From NCBI RefSeq assembly GCF_029906345.1, contig NZ_JARYGY010000001.1, positions 470,851 to 534,850 of the forward strand: a stretch of DNA of 64,000 bases, written 5' to 3'. Source of the DNA: Aquimarina mycalae. Its GTDB lineage: Bacteria > Bacteroidota > Bacteroidia > Flavobacteriales > Flavobacteriaceae. The notes under the pieces are model-generated. The model was not told the origin of the DNA, ran no database searches, and worked only from the letters and a program-made list of their open reading frames with translations. Positions 7,422 through 17,453 of this stretch are shown in pieces; within the stretch, counting starts at the first letter, position 1; each line of letters starts with the position of its first letter. A program made the translations under genes and the position numbers.

Positions 7422-9902
7422 ATGAAAAAAACTCTCTTAACTCTTTTTGTCTTCATAACTACTTTTAGTTATGCTCAAGACAAACTACAATCTCCATCAA
7501 CATTTTTAGGGTACAATCTCGGAAATCAGTTTACACGTCACGCAGACGTTGTTAACTATTTTAATCACGTGGCAACTAACTCTGAAATGGTAACCTATCA
7601 TACGTATGGAAAAACAAATGAACGCAGACCATTAACTTATGCAATCATATCGAGTAAGGAGAATCAAAAGAATATCGAAAATATCAGATTGGATCATCTT
7701 AAAAACACTGGTATTGTACAAGGAAGTAGTAACCCTCAGGTCGCTGTAGTATGGCTTAGTTACAACGTACATGGTAATGAAGCTTCTAGTACCGAAGCTG
7801 CAATGAAAACTATTTATGAACTAATCACTAAAAAGAAGGATTGGTTACAAAATACAGTAGTTATTATGGATCCTTGCGTAAATCCAGATGGTAGAGATCG
7901 TTATGCCAATTGGTATAACCAGACAAAAGCTTCACCATATAACGTAGATCAAAATGCAACAGAACACAATGAACCATGGCCTGGCGGAAGACCAAATCAT
8001 TATCTTTTTGACCTTAATAGAGATTGGGCATGGGCAACACAAGTAGAATCATCCAGTCGTCTAACTGCTTATAATAAATGGATGCCTCATATTCATGTAG
8101 ATTTTCATGAACAAGGTATCAATGAACCCTATTATTTTGCTCCTGCTGCAGAACCTTTTCATGAGATCATCACATCTTGGCAAAGAGATTTTCAAACTCA
8201 GATAGGTAAAAATCACGCAAAATATTTTGACAAAGAAGGTTGGTTGTTTTTTACCAGAGAACGTTTTGATTTGTTATATCCTAGCTATGGAGATACTTAT
8301 CCAACCTTTATGGGAGCAATAGGGATGACCTATGAACAAGCTGGTCACGGACGAGCAGGACTTGGTATACAAACAGATGAAGGGTATGTACTTACACTAA
8401 AAGATCGTTTATTACATCATACCACAACAGGGTTATCGACTGTAGAGATATCTTCTAAAAATGCAGCTAAACTAAATACAGAATTCAAGAAATTCTTTTC
8501 AAACTCTGGATTGAAGTACAAAAGCTACATATTGAACGGTGAATCTGATAAAATTAATGCGCTAACAAAACTATTGGATAAACATGAAATCAAATATGGA
8601 TATACTAATAGCGCTAAAATATCAGGTTTCAGTTTTAGAGAAAATAAACAAGGAAGCATCAACGCAAATGGAGCTCTAGTGGTAAGTACGGATCAACCAA
8701 AAGGTAAAATGGTAAAAGTATTATTTGAACCCGATGCTAAATTAAGTGATCCTCTTACATATGATATCACTGCTTGGAGTGTTCCTCATGCTTATGGATT
8801 AGAAGCGATAGCTTCTACATCTTTAATTCCTGCAAATGGAAATAAAAAAAATAGTGTAATAACAAATTCAGCAAACTCATCAGGAGCAGGATACATTGCG
8901 AAATGGAATAGTATGGACGATGCTGCTTTTCTCGCTGAATTATTAAGCCGTAACATAAGAGTTCGTTTTAGCGAAAAAGATTTCACAAACAATGGAGTTA
9001 GTTTTAAGAAAGGTAGTCTTATCATTACCAAAAGCGATAATCGTAGCAGTAAAGATTACGACAATACTGTAATCGATATTGCTAACAAGCATAATCGTAA
9101 ACTTTATACTACGACTTCAAGTTTTGCTACTAATGGTGTAGATTTTGGTTCTCCTGACGTTAAACTTATCAATAAACAACGTATTGCCGTACTAAAAGGA
9201 AACTATACATCCTCTCTAAGTTATGGAGAAATCTGGCATTTCTTTGAACAACAACTTCGATACCCTATTACTTCTATTGATACTGATTATTTTAAAAGAA
9301 CAGATCTTAGCAAATATGATGTACTCATACTTCCTAATGGATATTATGGAGGATATTTTGACAAAAGTTCACTCGATAAATTAAAAAAATGGATCGGTAG
9401 CGGAGGTAAAGTTATTGCCATAGCTAATGGTGCAAAAGCTTTTGCCAATAAAGATGGTTTTGATTTAAAAAGTAATAAAGCTAAAAAAGAGAAAAACGAT
9501 TCTATTGGAAATCTTATCCCATATGATAAACGTGAACGCGAACGTGTAAAAGACTTTATAACTGGGAGTATTTTTAAAACAAAAGTGGATACATCGCACC
9601 CTATGGCTTTTGGGTATAGTGACACTTATTTTAGTCTGAAATTAGGTAGTAACTCCTACAAATTTTTACAAAACGGATACAATATTGCATATATCGAACA
9701 ACCAACAAGTGTTTCAGGGTTTTCTGGTAAAGATGCATTCGCTGGTTTAAAAAATTCTTTAGTATTCGGTGAAGCCAGAATAGGTAGCGGAAGCCTTATT
9801 TATATGGTAGACAATCCATTATTTAGGTCGTTCTGGGAAAACGGAAAATTATTTTTTGTCAATGCAATTTTCCTTACCAATAATAACAAATTTAGATTAT
9901 AA
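7422..9902 (+). CDS. Secreted zinc carboxypeptidase, M14 family
   Basis: 826 residues with a Sec signal peptide (to about residue 19, SYAQ). The N-terminal half is an M14 metallocarboxypeptidase domain: the zinc pair H-x-x-E in VHGNEASSTEAA, the DPCVNPDGRDRY substrate segment, the third zinc ligand in HVDFHEQG, and a late Glu in YEQAGHGRAG. The C-terminal half (about 370-826) contains a class I amidotransferase/flavodoxin-like region (YDVLILPNGYYGGYF), a layout seen in large Bacteroidota M14 proteins. No T9SS tail is evident. It probably trims peptides in the periplasm. It precedes the M3 peptidase gene by 35 nt and is probably co-transcribed with it. Confidence 0.9.
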   Translation: MKKTLLTLFVFITTFSYAQDKLQSPSTFLGYNLGNQFTRHADVVNYFNHVATNSEMVTYHTYGKTNERRPLTYAIISSKENQKNIENIRLDHLKNTGIVQGSSNPQVAVVWLSYNVHGNEASSTEAAMKTIYELITKKKDWLQNTVVIMDPCVNPDGRDRYANWYNQTKASPYNVDQNATEHNEPWPGGRPNHYLFDLNRDWAWATQVESSSRLTAYNKWMPHIHVDFHEQGINEPYYFAPAAEPFHEIITSWQRDFQTQIGKNHAKYFDKEGWLFFTRERFDLLYPSYGDTYPTFMGAIGMTYEQAGHGRAGLGIQTDEGYVLTLKDRLLHHTTTGLSTVEISSKNAAKLNTEFKKFFSNSGLKYKSYILNGESDKINALTKLLDKHEIKYGYTNSAKISGFSFRENKQGSINANGALVVSTDQPKGKMVKVLFEPDAKLSDPLTYDITAWSVPHAYGLEAIASTSLIPANGNKKNSVITNSANSSGAGYIAKWNSMDDAAFLAELLSRNIRVRFSEKDFTNNGVSFKKGSLIITKSDNRSSKDYDNTVIDIANKHNRKLYTTTSSFATNGVDFGSPDVKLINKQRIAVLKGNYTSSLSYGEIWHFFEQQLRYPITSIDTDYFKRTDLSKYDVLILPNGYYGGYFDKSSLDKLKKWIGSGGKVIAIANGAKAFANKDGFDLKSNKAKKEKNDSIGNLIPYDKRERERVKDFITGSIFKTKVDTSHPMAFGYSDTYFSLKLGSNSYKFLQNGYNIAYIEQPTSVSGFSGKDAFAGLKNSLVFGEARIGSGSLIYMVDNPLFRSFWENGKLFFVNAIFLTNNNKFRL

Positions 9903-9937
9903 ATTATTAGATAACATCATCAATAAAACACCATATA

Positions 9938-12100
9938 ATGTACACTCAACACATCTCCAAAACGATAAAAACTATAGCGTTCTGTTCGTTGATCGCTTTA
10001 ACTAGTTGTAATAAAAAGAAAGATACTGTGGAAACTACAAATCCTAAAGAAGAAGTAACCAATGTGTTATTAAAAGAATGGACTGGACCATATGGAGGAA
10101 CTCCTGCATTTGACAAAATGAAGATTACAGATATTAAAGCCGCTTTAGAAAAAGGCATGGAATTAAATCTGGCTGATATCGACATCATAACGAGTAATAG
10201 TGAAGCTCCAACTTTCGAAAATACAATTATACCTTTAGAGAAATCTGGAGCTGAACTAAATCGGGTTTTTACGTATTATGGAATTTTAAGTAGTAATATG
10301 TCTTCTCCAGAATTTAGAGAAATCCAAAAAGAGATGGCTCCTAAACTATCTGAATTTCGATCAAAAATATCTCAAAATGAAGCTTTATTTCAAAGAATAA
10401 AAACGGTTTATGACAATGCTCAAAAACAACCTTTAGAAGCAGATCAACAACGTGTCGTACAACTCACTTATGAGCAATTTGCAATGAATGGCGCAGAGTT
10501 GGATTCAGAAAAAAAGAAACGATATGCAGCGATTAACAAAGAATTATCTGCACTCTATACTAATTTTTCTAACAATATATTAGCAGATGAAGAAGGGTAT
10601 GTTACGTATCTTAATAAAGATCAATTAGGCGGATTATCAGAACCATTGATTAAAGCATATGCAAAAGCTGCCTCTGATAAAGGAAAAGAAGGTCAATACG
10701 CAGTTACAAATACTAGATCCTCTATGGATCCTTTTCTTACCTACTCTACCGAAAGAGAGCTGCGTGAAAAAGTTTGGAAAAATTATTACTCTAGAGGAGA
10801 CAATGGAGATGACAAAGACAATAATGAGAATATTGCTAAAATCCTAAAACTAAGAAAAGAACGCGTAGCACTATTAGGATATGATAATTATGCGGATTGG
10901 AGGTTGCAAAACAGGATGGCTAAAAATCCTGAGAATGCCATGAAATTAATGAATGCAGTATGGCCAGCTGCAATCGGTCGTGTTAAAGAAGAAGTTAGAG
11001 ACATGCAAGCTATAGCGAATGAGATTGGAGACAACATCTCTATAGAACCATGGGATTACCGATATTATGCAGAAAAAGTAAGAAAAAAGAAATATGATTT
11101 AGATTCTGATGAAGTAAAACAGTATCTACAATTAGATAACTTAAGGGAAGCTATGTTCTTTGTAGCGGGAGAATTATTTAATTATAAATTTACTCCTATT
11201 GCAGAAGGAACTGTTCCTGTATTTCATGAGGATGTAAAAGTTTGGGAAGTAAATGATAAAACCTCTGGTGAACATATTGGATTATGGTATTTAGATCCAT
11301 TTGCAAGAACAGGCAAACGATCTGGTGCTTGGGCAACAACCTATAGAAGTCATACCACTTTTGATGGTAAAAAAACCGTATTAGGGTCTAACAATTCTAA
11401 TTTTGTAAAACCAGCTCCTGGAGAACCTGTATTAATATCTTGGGATGATGCTGAAACTTTTTTCCACGAATTTGGACACGCACTACATTTTTTCTCTTCA
11501 GAAGTAAGGTATCCAACTCTTAATGGTGGTGTCAGGGATTATACAGAGTTTCAATCTCAACTATTAGAGCGCTGGTTATCAACAGATAAAGTAATCGACA
11601 CCTATCTGGTTCATTACAAAACAGGCGAACCTATGCCAAAGGCATTAGTAAACAAAGTAAAAAAGGCAGCTACATTTAATCAAGGTTTTGCAACCACAGA
11701 ATATCTTGCATCTGCCTTAATGGATATGAAGTTTCATTTGGCAGATCCTGCAAATATCGATGTAGATAAATTCGAAAAAGAAACTTTAACAGCACTAAAT
11801 ATGCCTAAAGAACTCGTAATGCGTCACCGTACTCCACATTTTGGACACGTGTTTTCTGGAGAAGGTTATGCAACCGCATATTATGGATATATGTGGGCAG
11901 ATGTATTAACTTCTGATGCTGCTGAAGCCTTTGCAGAAGCTCCAGATGGATTTTATGATAAAGAAGTGGCTGCTAAATTGGTGAAATACCTTTTTGCACC
12001 CAGAAATGCAATGGATCCCGCAGAAGCTTATAAAAAGTTTCGTGGACGCGATGCCAAAATAGAAGCCTTGATGAAAGATCGAGGTTTTCCTTTACAATAA
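9938..12100 (+). CDS. M3 family metallopeptidase lipoprotein (Dcp/OpdA-like)
   Basis: 720 residues. The start gives a lipoprotein signal (MYTQHISKT... with lipobox ALTSC, Cys24), so the enzyme is membrane-anchored outside the cytoplasm, unlike E. coli OpdA. The rest is a full-length helical M3 peptidase with the zinc/catalytic motif FFHEFGHALH (H-E-x-x-H) near residue 508 and the C-terminal HFGHVFSGEGYATAYYGYMWADV segment that lines the active site in Dcp-type enzymes. It cleaves oligopeptides, probably as dipeptidyl carboxypeptidase or oligopeptidase. It sits between the M14 carboxypeptidase and DinB genes on the same strand; with the M16 protein downstream it suggests a peptide-scavenging set. 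Confidence 0.93.
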   Translation: MYTQHISKTIKTIAFCSLIALTSCNKKKDTVETTNPKEEVTNVLLKEWTGPYGGTPAFDKMKITDIKAALEKGMELNLADIDIITSNSEAPTFENTIIPLEKSGAELNRVFTYYGILSSNMSSPEFREIQKEMAPKLSEFRSKISQNEALFQRIKTVYDNAQKQPLEADQQRVVQLTYEQFAMNGAELDSEKKKRYAAINKELSALYTNFSNNILADEEGYVTYLNKDQLGGLSEPLIKAYAKAASDKGKEGQYAVTNTRSSMDPFLTYSTERELREKVWKNYYSRGDNGDDKDNNENIAKILKLRKERVALLGYDNYADWRLQNRMAKNPENAMKLMNAVWPAAIGRVKEEVRDMQAIANEIGDNISIEPWDYRYYAEKVRKKKYDLDSDEVKQYLQLDNLREAMFFVAGELFNYKFTPIAEGTVPVFHEDVKVWEVNDKTSGEHIGLWYLDPFARTGKRSGAWATTYRSHTTFDGKKTVLGSNNSNFVKPAPGEPVLISWDDAETFFHEFGHALHFFSSEVRYPTLNGGVRDYTEFQSQLLERWLSTDKVIDTYLVHYKTGEPMPKALVNKVKKAATFNQGFATTEYLASALMDMKFHLADPANIDVDKFEKETLTALNMPKELVMRHRTPHFGHVFSGEGYATAYYGYMWADVLTSDAAEAFAEAPDGFYDKEVAAKLVKYLFAPRNAMDPAEAYKKFRGRDAKIEALMKDRGFPLQ

Positions 12101-12148
12101 AACGATAACAAACTAGTATCATATTACTAACTTTAAATCCTTTCAATA

Positions 12149-12799
12149 ATGGTCAAAGAATCAAACACAACCAGTAGAAGAGAATTCATTAAAGGATCTG
12201 CAATCTTAACCGCAGGATTAGCAACAACTCCATTAATAAGTTATGCAAATGAAACACCTCCAATTGAATCTTCTGATAATCTTTATCTGATTGGGCCACA
12301 AAAAGGATATACTCCTCAGATTGGAACATTACTGTCTACAATGACCATGATGAGGACTTGGGTAATAGGAACTGTTAAAGACCTTACAGTAGAACAATTG
12401 GATTTTCAGATAGATGAACAATCTAACTCAATCGGTGCAATGTTATTTCATCTTGCGGCCACAGAGAGATATTATCAACTGAACACATTTGATGAGATTT
12501 CTTGGGGACAATGGAGCGATGATATAAAAAAGGAATGGGATGTTCCTATGGGATTAGGAGAAAAAGGAAGAGAAGTGATAAAAGGTAATCCTATTGGTTT
12601 TTATCTTGACAAACTTAAAGAAGTAAGAGAAATAACCAAAAAAGAGTTTGCAAAAAGAGATGATGAGTGGATTATGAAATCTGAACCATTTTTTAGTAAT
12701 CAACCTACTAATAATTATGCAAAGTGGTTTCATGTCTGTGAACATGAATCTAATCACCGTGGACAAATTAAATTTATAATTAAAAGGCTTCCCGCTTAA
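12149..12799 (+). CDS. DinB/YfiT-like four-helix-bundle protein with Tat signal
   Basis: 216 residues. The N-terminus carries a twin-arginine-type signal (TSRREFIKGSAILTAG), so it is likely exported folded, possibly with metal bound. The mature part is a DinB-like four-helix bundle whose predicted metal ligands are the His in MLFHLAATERYY and the two His in HESNHRGQIK near the C-terminus, the usual His triad. DinB-superfamily members include thiol transferases (bacillithiol S-transferase in Bacillus), so a thiol-transfer role near bshC is possible, but the exported location argues against simple equivalence. It lies 48 nt after the M3 gene. Confidence 0.8.
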   Translation: MVKESNTTSRREFIKGSAILTAGLATTPLISYANETPPIESSDNLYLIGPQKGYTPQIGTLLSTMTMMRTWVIGTVKDLTVEQLDFQIDEQSNSIGAMLFHLAATERYYQLNTFDEISWGQWSDDIKKEWDVPMGLGEKGREVIKGNPIGFYLDKLKEVREITKKEFAKRDDEWIMKSEPFFSNQPTNNYAKWFHVCEHESNHRGQIKFIIKRLPA

Positions 12800-12807
12800 T
12801 ACAAATT

Positions 12808-13527
12808 ATGAATAAAATGGTACGTCTTGAACCAGAAAAAATTATCAATACAATTTCATTATTAGAAAAACGTATCGATGATCGATTTCCAGATTCTGGT
12901 CTTAAAAAAGTATGCCATGTTTTTTTGCAAACCGCACAAGATAGTAAGCAAAATATTGAGTGGATTTCTAAACCAAATCTTACCTTAAGGATTTTTGCAT
13001 ATCTTATAATTCTTACGGGTTTAGGTGGATTGATTTACAGTATCACCTATATTGATTTACGTATTGAAAATAATACATTAGCGAATGTTGTTACCATATC
13101 AGAAGCTATTTTCAATGACATCATACTATTAGGTGCAGCGATTTTCTTTTTGGTTTCGTTAGAATCAAGATTAAAAACTAAACGCGCTCTTAAAGCTATT
13201 AATGAACTTCGAGCGATTGCCCACGTAATCGATATGCACCAATTAACCAAAGACCCAAACTTAACAGATTTACCAGAATCTGCTACAGAAAATTCACCAA
13301 AAAGATCTTTTACAAGTTTCGAATTGCAACGCTACTTAGATTACTGCTCAGAAGCTACTGCATTAGTTGGTAAAGTAGCGGCATTATATTCACAAAGTTT
13401 GCCAGATGAAGCTGTAGTACGTGCGGTAAACGAAATCGAAGTACTGACAACGGGATTGAGTAGAAAGATTTGGCAAAAACTTATTATTTTAAACGAAACA
13501 AGTTCTAACAAAAAAGCAAAGCAATAG
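12808..13527 (+). CDS. Membrane protein of unknown function
   Basis: 239 residues with two predicted membrane helices (about 62-82 and 104-124) between a soluble N-terminal ~55 residues and a C-terminal helical domain of about 110 residues. The C-terminal part includes a long basic helix (ESRLKTKRALKAINELRAIAHVIDMHQLTKD). I do not recognise a named family. It starts 8 nt after dinB and ends 14 nt before trmL, so it is inside an operon. Nothing shown here decides its function. Confidence 0.7.
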   Translation: MNKMVRLEPEKIINTISLLEKRIDDRFPDSGLKKVCHVFLQTAQDSKQNIEWISKPNLTLRIFAYLIILTGLGGLIYSITYIDLRIENNTLANVVTISEAIFNDIILLGAAIFFLVSLESRLKTKRALKAINELRAIAHVIDMHQLTKDPNLTDLPESATENSPKRSFTSFELQRYLDYCSEATALVGKVAALYSQSLPDEAVVRAVNEIEVLTTGLSRKIWQKLIILNETSSNKKAKQ

Positions 13528-13541
13528 CATTAATATAAAGA

Positions 13542-13997
13542 ATGGCGTACAACATTGTTCTAATAGAACCAGAAATACCAACCAACACAGGAAACATCGG
13601 ACGATTAAGTCTTGCATCTGGATCAAACTTACATTTGGTAAAACCTTTTGGATTTGAACTAAGTGATAAACGAGTTAAACGTGCAGGATTAGATTATTGG
13701 AAACATATTTCTTTAACAATTTATGATAATATTGAAGAGTTTCTATCCATACACAAAGACAAAAAAATGGCGTTTTTTTCAAGTCATGGAAAAAATGATC
13801 ATTGGTCGATCGATTACGAAGATGATATGTTTTTAATTTTCGGAAAAGAATCTGTTGGCTTACCAAAAAATATTACAGAAGCGAATGAGAATAGCACCTA
13901 CAAAATACCAATACTTAATGAGCATATAAGAAGTTTAAACCTAGCAAATGCCGTCAGTATTGTGGTATATGAAGGACTAAGACATTTAGCTACATAA
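13542..13997 (+). CDS. trmL: tRNA (cytidine/uridine-34-2'-O)-methyltransferase
   Basis: 151 residues, the length of TrmL/YibK SPOUT methyltransferases. It 2'-O-methylates the wobble base of tRNA-Leu isoacceptors using S-adenosylmethionine. Family signatures run in order: IVLIEPEIPTNTGNIGRL at the N-terminus, HLVKPFGF, DYWKHI, the knot segments LIFGKESVGLP and KIPILNEHIRSLNLANAVSIVVYE at the C-terminus. It lies 14 nt downstream of the 239-residue membrane-protein gene. Identification is secure. Confidence 0.95.
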   Translation: MAYNIVLIEPEIPTNTGNIGRLSLASGSNLHLVKPFGFELSDKRVKRAGLDYWKHISLTIYDNIEEFLSIHKDKKMAFFSSHGKNDHWSIDYEDDMFLIFGKESVGLPKNITEANENSTYKIPILNEHIRSLNLANAVSIVVYEGLRHLAT

Positions 13998-14040
13998 AAT
14001 ATTATATAAATTATTATAAATTCATCGTAATTCGTCAATC

Positions 14041-16899
14041 ATGAGAACAATCAAATTTTTAACTGTATTACTTTTCCTTTTGGGATGTATAATTTCCTGT
14101 AAAAAAGAGACAACTGAAGAAACTAAAATTGCTGAAACCAAAGAATTCAAAGTTGATTTCGAAAAATTTACTTTGAATAATGGTTTACAAGTCATTTTTC
14201 ATGTAGATCGTTCTGATCCAGTTGTTGCTGTTGCGCTAACAGCGCATGTGGGTTCAGCAAGAGAAATAGAAGGACGAACTGGTTTTGCTCATTTATTCGA
14301 ACACTTACTATTTCTGGAATCCGAAAATTTAGGAAAAGGAGGTCTAGACAAAATGAGCGCAAGAATTGGAGGATCAGGAGCTAATGGATCTACAAGTCGT
14401 GATAGAACAAACTATTTTCAAACAGTACCTAAGGATGCACTTGAAAAAATGATCTGGGCAGAAGCTGATAAACTTGGGTTCTTTATTAATACAGTAACTG
14501 ATCCTGTTTTAGCAAAAGAGAAACAAGTAGTTAAAAACGAAAAACGTCAAGGTGTAGATAACAGGCCTTATGGACATGTTTCTTATGTAATTGATAAGAA
14601 TATGTTTCCAAAAGATCATCCTTATAGTTGGCAAGTAATAGGATCTCTTGAAGATTTGCAAAATGCAACTTTGCAAGATGTAAAAGATTTTTATAATCGT
14701 TGGTATGTTCCTAATAATGTAACACTGACGGTTGCTGGAGATTTTGACACAAATCAGGCTAAAGAATGGGTACACAAATATTTTGATGAAATTAAACGCG
14801 GAGAAGATATTGTTCCGTTAAAAAAGCGTCCAGCAAAATTAACTGAAACTAAAAAACTATATTATGAAGACAACTTCGCACGTCTTCCGCAGCTTACAAT
14901 GACTTGGCCATCTGTACCTCAGTATCATCCAGATTCATATGCTTTGGAAGTATTATCTAGTTATTTATCTGATGGAAAAAAAGCTCCTTTTAATAAAATA
15001 ATCGTAGAAGATAAGAAACTTGCACCCAATGTAACCATGTTTAACTTTGGGTCAGAGTTAGCTGGCCAATGCAGATTGATCATTAGAGCGTTCTCCAAAA
15101 CAAACCTAAATGATATAGATAAAGCTGTACAAGAGTCTTTTGCCGCCTTTGAAGCAGAAGGTATTTCTCAAGAAGATCTGGATCGGATTAAAGCAGGACA
15201 GGAAACGGATTTCTATAATGGCTTATCAAGTGTGCTCGGAAAAGGGTTTCAATTAGCACAATATGAAATTTTTGCGGGAGATCCTGGGTTTATTAATCAA
15301 GATGTTAAAAATATCCTTGCCGTTACCACTGATGATGTGGCACGTGTATACAATCAATATATCAAAGGAAAACATTATGTCGCTACTAGCTTTGTACCTA
15401 TTGGTCAAGCGGATCTTGTTTTAAATGGATCTTCTTTGGCAGAAGTAGTAGAAGAAAAAATTGTAGAGGGAGCTGAAGAAAGCTTTGATGCCAGCATCAC
15501 AGCTACCTATCAAAAAACTCCTTCGAGTTTTGATCGATCTATCGAACCACCATATGGTGAAACCCCAAAAGTTACAATCCCTGAAGTATGGGAAGACAAT
15601 TTAACTTCTGGTCTAAAGGCATATGGTATACAGAATGATGAAGTACCATTAGTGCAATTTAGAATGGATATCAGAGGTGGCTTATTACTGGAAAAACATG
15701 ATAAAGTTGGAGTTTCTAATCTTTTGGCTCGGTTAATGACAAAAGGAACACAAAACAAAACCACTGAAGAATTAGAAAATGCGATAGAAAGCCTTGGTGC
15801 AATATTAGATGTATATTCCACTAATCAAAATATAATTTTAAGTGGTAGTACACTATCCAAAAATTATGACAAAACGATAGCGTTAATTAAAGAAATTTTA
15901 TTAGAACCCAGATGGGACGAAAAAGAATTTGAATTAATTAAACAAAGTGTTATTAGTCAAATACAACAACAAAAGGCAAGTCCACGTAGTATTGCAGGAA
16001 ATGAATACGCTAAACTAATTTATGGAAAAGATCATATCCTTTCACATAATAGCTTAGGTACAGAAGATTCAGTAAAAGAAATTACGATTGAAGATCTTAA
16101 AGAATATTACAATGAAAATATTTCTCCATCAATAACTAAACTACATATTGCTGGTGATATATCTAAAAATCAGGCAATTTCTTCACTTGTAGAACTTAAT
16201 AAAAGGTGGTTACCCAAAGATGTGAAATTTCCTCAACTTCAAAACCCTAAAGCCCCAGAAAGATCCAGAGTGTATTTTTATGATGTTCCTGATGCAAAAC
16301 AATCCATGCTCCGTTTTGGATATCCCGCTATGGCTGCAACTAATGCTGATTTCTATCCAGTTCGAATTATGAATTATCGATTAGGTGGAGGTGGATTTGC
16401 ATCACAACTCACTCAGCAATTACGTGAAGGTAAAGGATACACATATGGTATTGGATCATTTTTTTCAGGAAGTACCATTCCTGGAGCGTTCACTATATCT
16501 AGTGGTGTTCGATCCAACGTAACCTATGAATCAAGTAGATTGGTAAAAGAAATACTGGAAAACTATGGAAAAGATTATAGCGAAAATGACTTAGAAGTTA
16601 CCAAAAGTTCTTTGATTAAAAGTAATGCCAGAGCTTTCGAAACTCTTGGAGCTAAACTGAATATGCTAACCAATATTAGTACATTACAATTTCCCAAGGA
16701 TTATGTTACTAAAAGAGAAGAAATAGTAAACAATATGACCGTTGAGGAAATTAAAAAACTAGCAAATCAATATTTGGATCCGAATAAAATGATATATCTG
16801 GTAGTTGGCGATGCTAAAACACAATTAAAGAAATTAGAACAACTAGGATATGGTACTCCAATTTTATTAAATGAAGAGAACGAAACAGTTAAAGATTAA
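14041..16899 (+). CDS. M16 family peptidase lipoprotein, two tandem insulinase modules
   Basis: 952 residues, lipoprotein signal with lipobox ending in Cys20 (IISC). The N-terminal M16 module has the inverted zinc motif H84-x-x-E87-H88 (HLFEHLLF), followed by the downstream Glu region KEKQVVKNEKRQ. The second half (about 500-950) repeats the M16 fold without an HxxEH motif, as in pitrilysin-type single-chain enzymes, and keeps the R/Y substrate-binding segment GKGYTYGIGS. It degrades peptides in the periplasm or on a membrane. It is followed 32 nt later by the cyclohydrolase-like gene. The two-module, single-chain form is typical of Bacteroidota. Confidence 0.93.
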   Translation: MRTIKFLTVLLFLLGCIISCKKETTEETKIAETKEFKVDFEKFTLNNGLQVIFHVDRSDPVVAVALTAHVGSAREIEGRTGFAHLFEHLLFLESENLGKGGLDKMSARIGGSGANGSTSRDRTNYFQTVPKDALEKMIWAEADKLGFFINTVTDPVLAKEKQVVKNEKRQGVDNRPYGHVSYVIDKNMFPKDHPYSWQVIGSLEDLQNATLQDVKDFYNRWYVPNNVTLTVAGDFDTNQAKEWVHKYFDEIKRGEDIVPLKKRPAKLTETKKLYYEDNFARLPQLTMTWPSVPQYHPDSYALEVLSSYLSDGKKAPFNKIIVEDKKLAPNVTMFNFGSELAGQCRLIIRAFSKTNLNDIDKAVQESFAAFEAEGISQEDLDRIKAGQETDFYNGLSSVLGKGFQLAQYEIFAGDPGFINQDVKNILAVTTDDVARVYNQYIKGKHYVATSFVPIGQADLVLNGSSLAEVVEEKIVEGAEESFDASITATYQKTPSSFDRSIEPPYGETPKVTIPEVWEDNLTSGLKAYGIQNDEVPLVQFRMDIRGGLLLEKHDKVGVSNLLARLMTKGTQNKTTEELENAIESLGAILDVYSTNQNIILSGSTLSKNYDKTIALIKEILLEPRWDEKEFELIKQSVISQIQQQKASPRSIAGNEYAKLIYGKDHILSHNSLGTEDSVKEITIEDLKEYYNENISPSITKLHIAGDISKNQAISSLVELNKRWLPKDVKFPQLQNPKAPERSRVYFYDVPDAKQSMLRFGYPAMAATNADFYPVRIMNYRLGGGGFASQLTQQLREGKGYTYGIGSFFSGSTIPGAFTISSGVRSNVTYESSRLVKEILENYGKDYSENDLEVTKSSLIKSNARAFETLGAKLNMLTNISTLQFPKDYVTKREEIVNNMTVEEIKKLANQYLDPNKMIYLVVGDAKTQLKKLEQLGYGTPILLNEENETVKD

Positions 16900-16931
16900 A
16901 CAATACAAAGAAGATTTAAAAACAACCCAAA

Positions 16932-17444
16932 GTGATTATTAAACTTGCAGAAACGGACTTGAAGACCAAATACGGAACCTATCATGAAATTTTGTTTTAT
17001 GATGGCCAAAAAGAATCTTTTGCACTTGTTATGGGAGACATTAAAGCAAAGGAAAACATACTATGTAGAGTGCATTCTTCTTGCATCTTTGCACATCATT
17101 TTAATAGTATAGAATGTGACTGTAGAGAACAAATGGAAATTTCTCAACAGTTGATTCAAAAAGAAGGGAAAGGAATCATAATTTGGTTAGATCAGGAAGG
17201 AAAATCTAATGGTCATTACGCACTATTAAAAAGTATTGAATATAAAAAACAAGGATTACTGCAACCTGAAGCATATGAAGCTGCAGGATTTAAAAAAGAT
17301 GCAAGAGATTTTTCTGCTGCAGCAAAAATTCTAAATAAACTGGATGTAACCTCTATTAGAATGTTGACTAATAATCCAAAAAAAGTAGAAACTCTTAGTC
17401 AATTCGGGATTAAAGTAACTGGGACACAACCCACCATATTATAA
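16932..17444 (+). CDS. Divergent GTP cyclohydrolase II (RibA-like) protein
   Basis: 170 residues, GTG start at 16932. The fold and zinc site of GTP cyclohydrolase II are clear: Cys51, Cys62 and Cys64 with RibA spacing (HSSCIFAHHFNSIECDC), Tyr104 and Arg125 (DARDF) at the places of the catalytic Tyr/Arg, and LTNNPKK at 145-151. The substrate loop, usually QEGRxIGL, reads QEGKSNGH. RibA opens GTP to start riboflavin synthesis, but Flavobacteria usually carry a fused RibBA for that, so this short stand-alone protein may be a paralogue with changed specificity. It is only 9 nt upstream of a thioesterase gene, away from riboflavin genes. Activity on GTP is plausible, not certain. Confidence 0.75.
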   Translation: MIIKLAETDLKTKYGTYHEILFYDGQKESFALVMGDIKAKENILCRVHSSCIFAHHFNSIECDCREQMEISQQLIQKEGKGIIIWLDQEGKSNGHYALLKSIEYKKQGLLQPEAYEAAGFKKDARDFSAAAKILNKLDVTSIRMLTNNPKKVETLSQFGIKVTGTQPTIL

Positions 17445-17453
17445 TATAAAACA

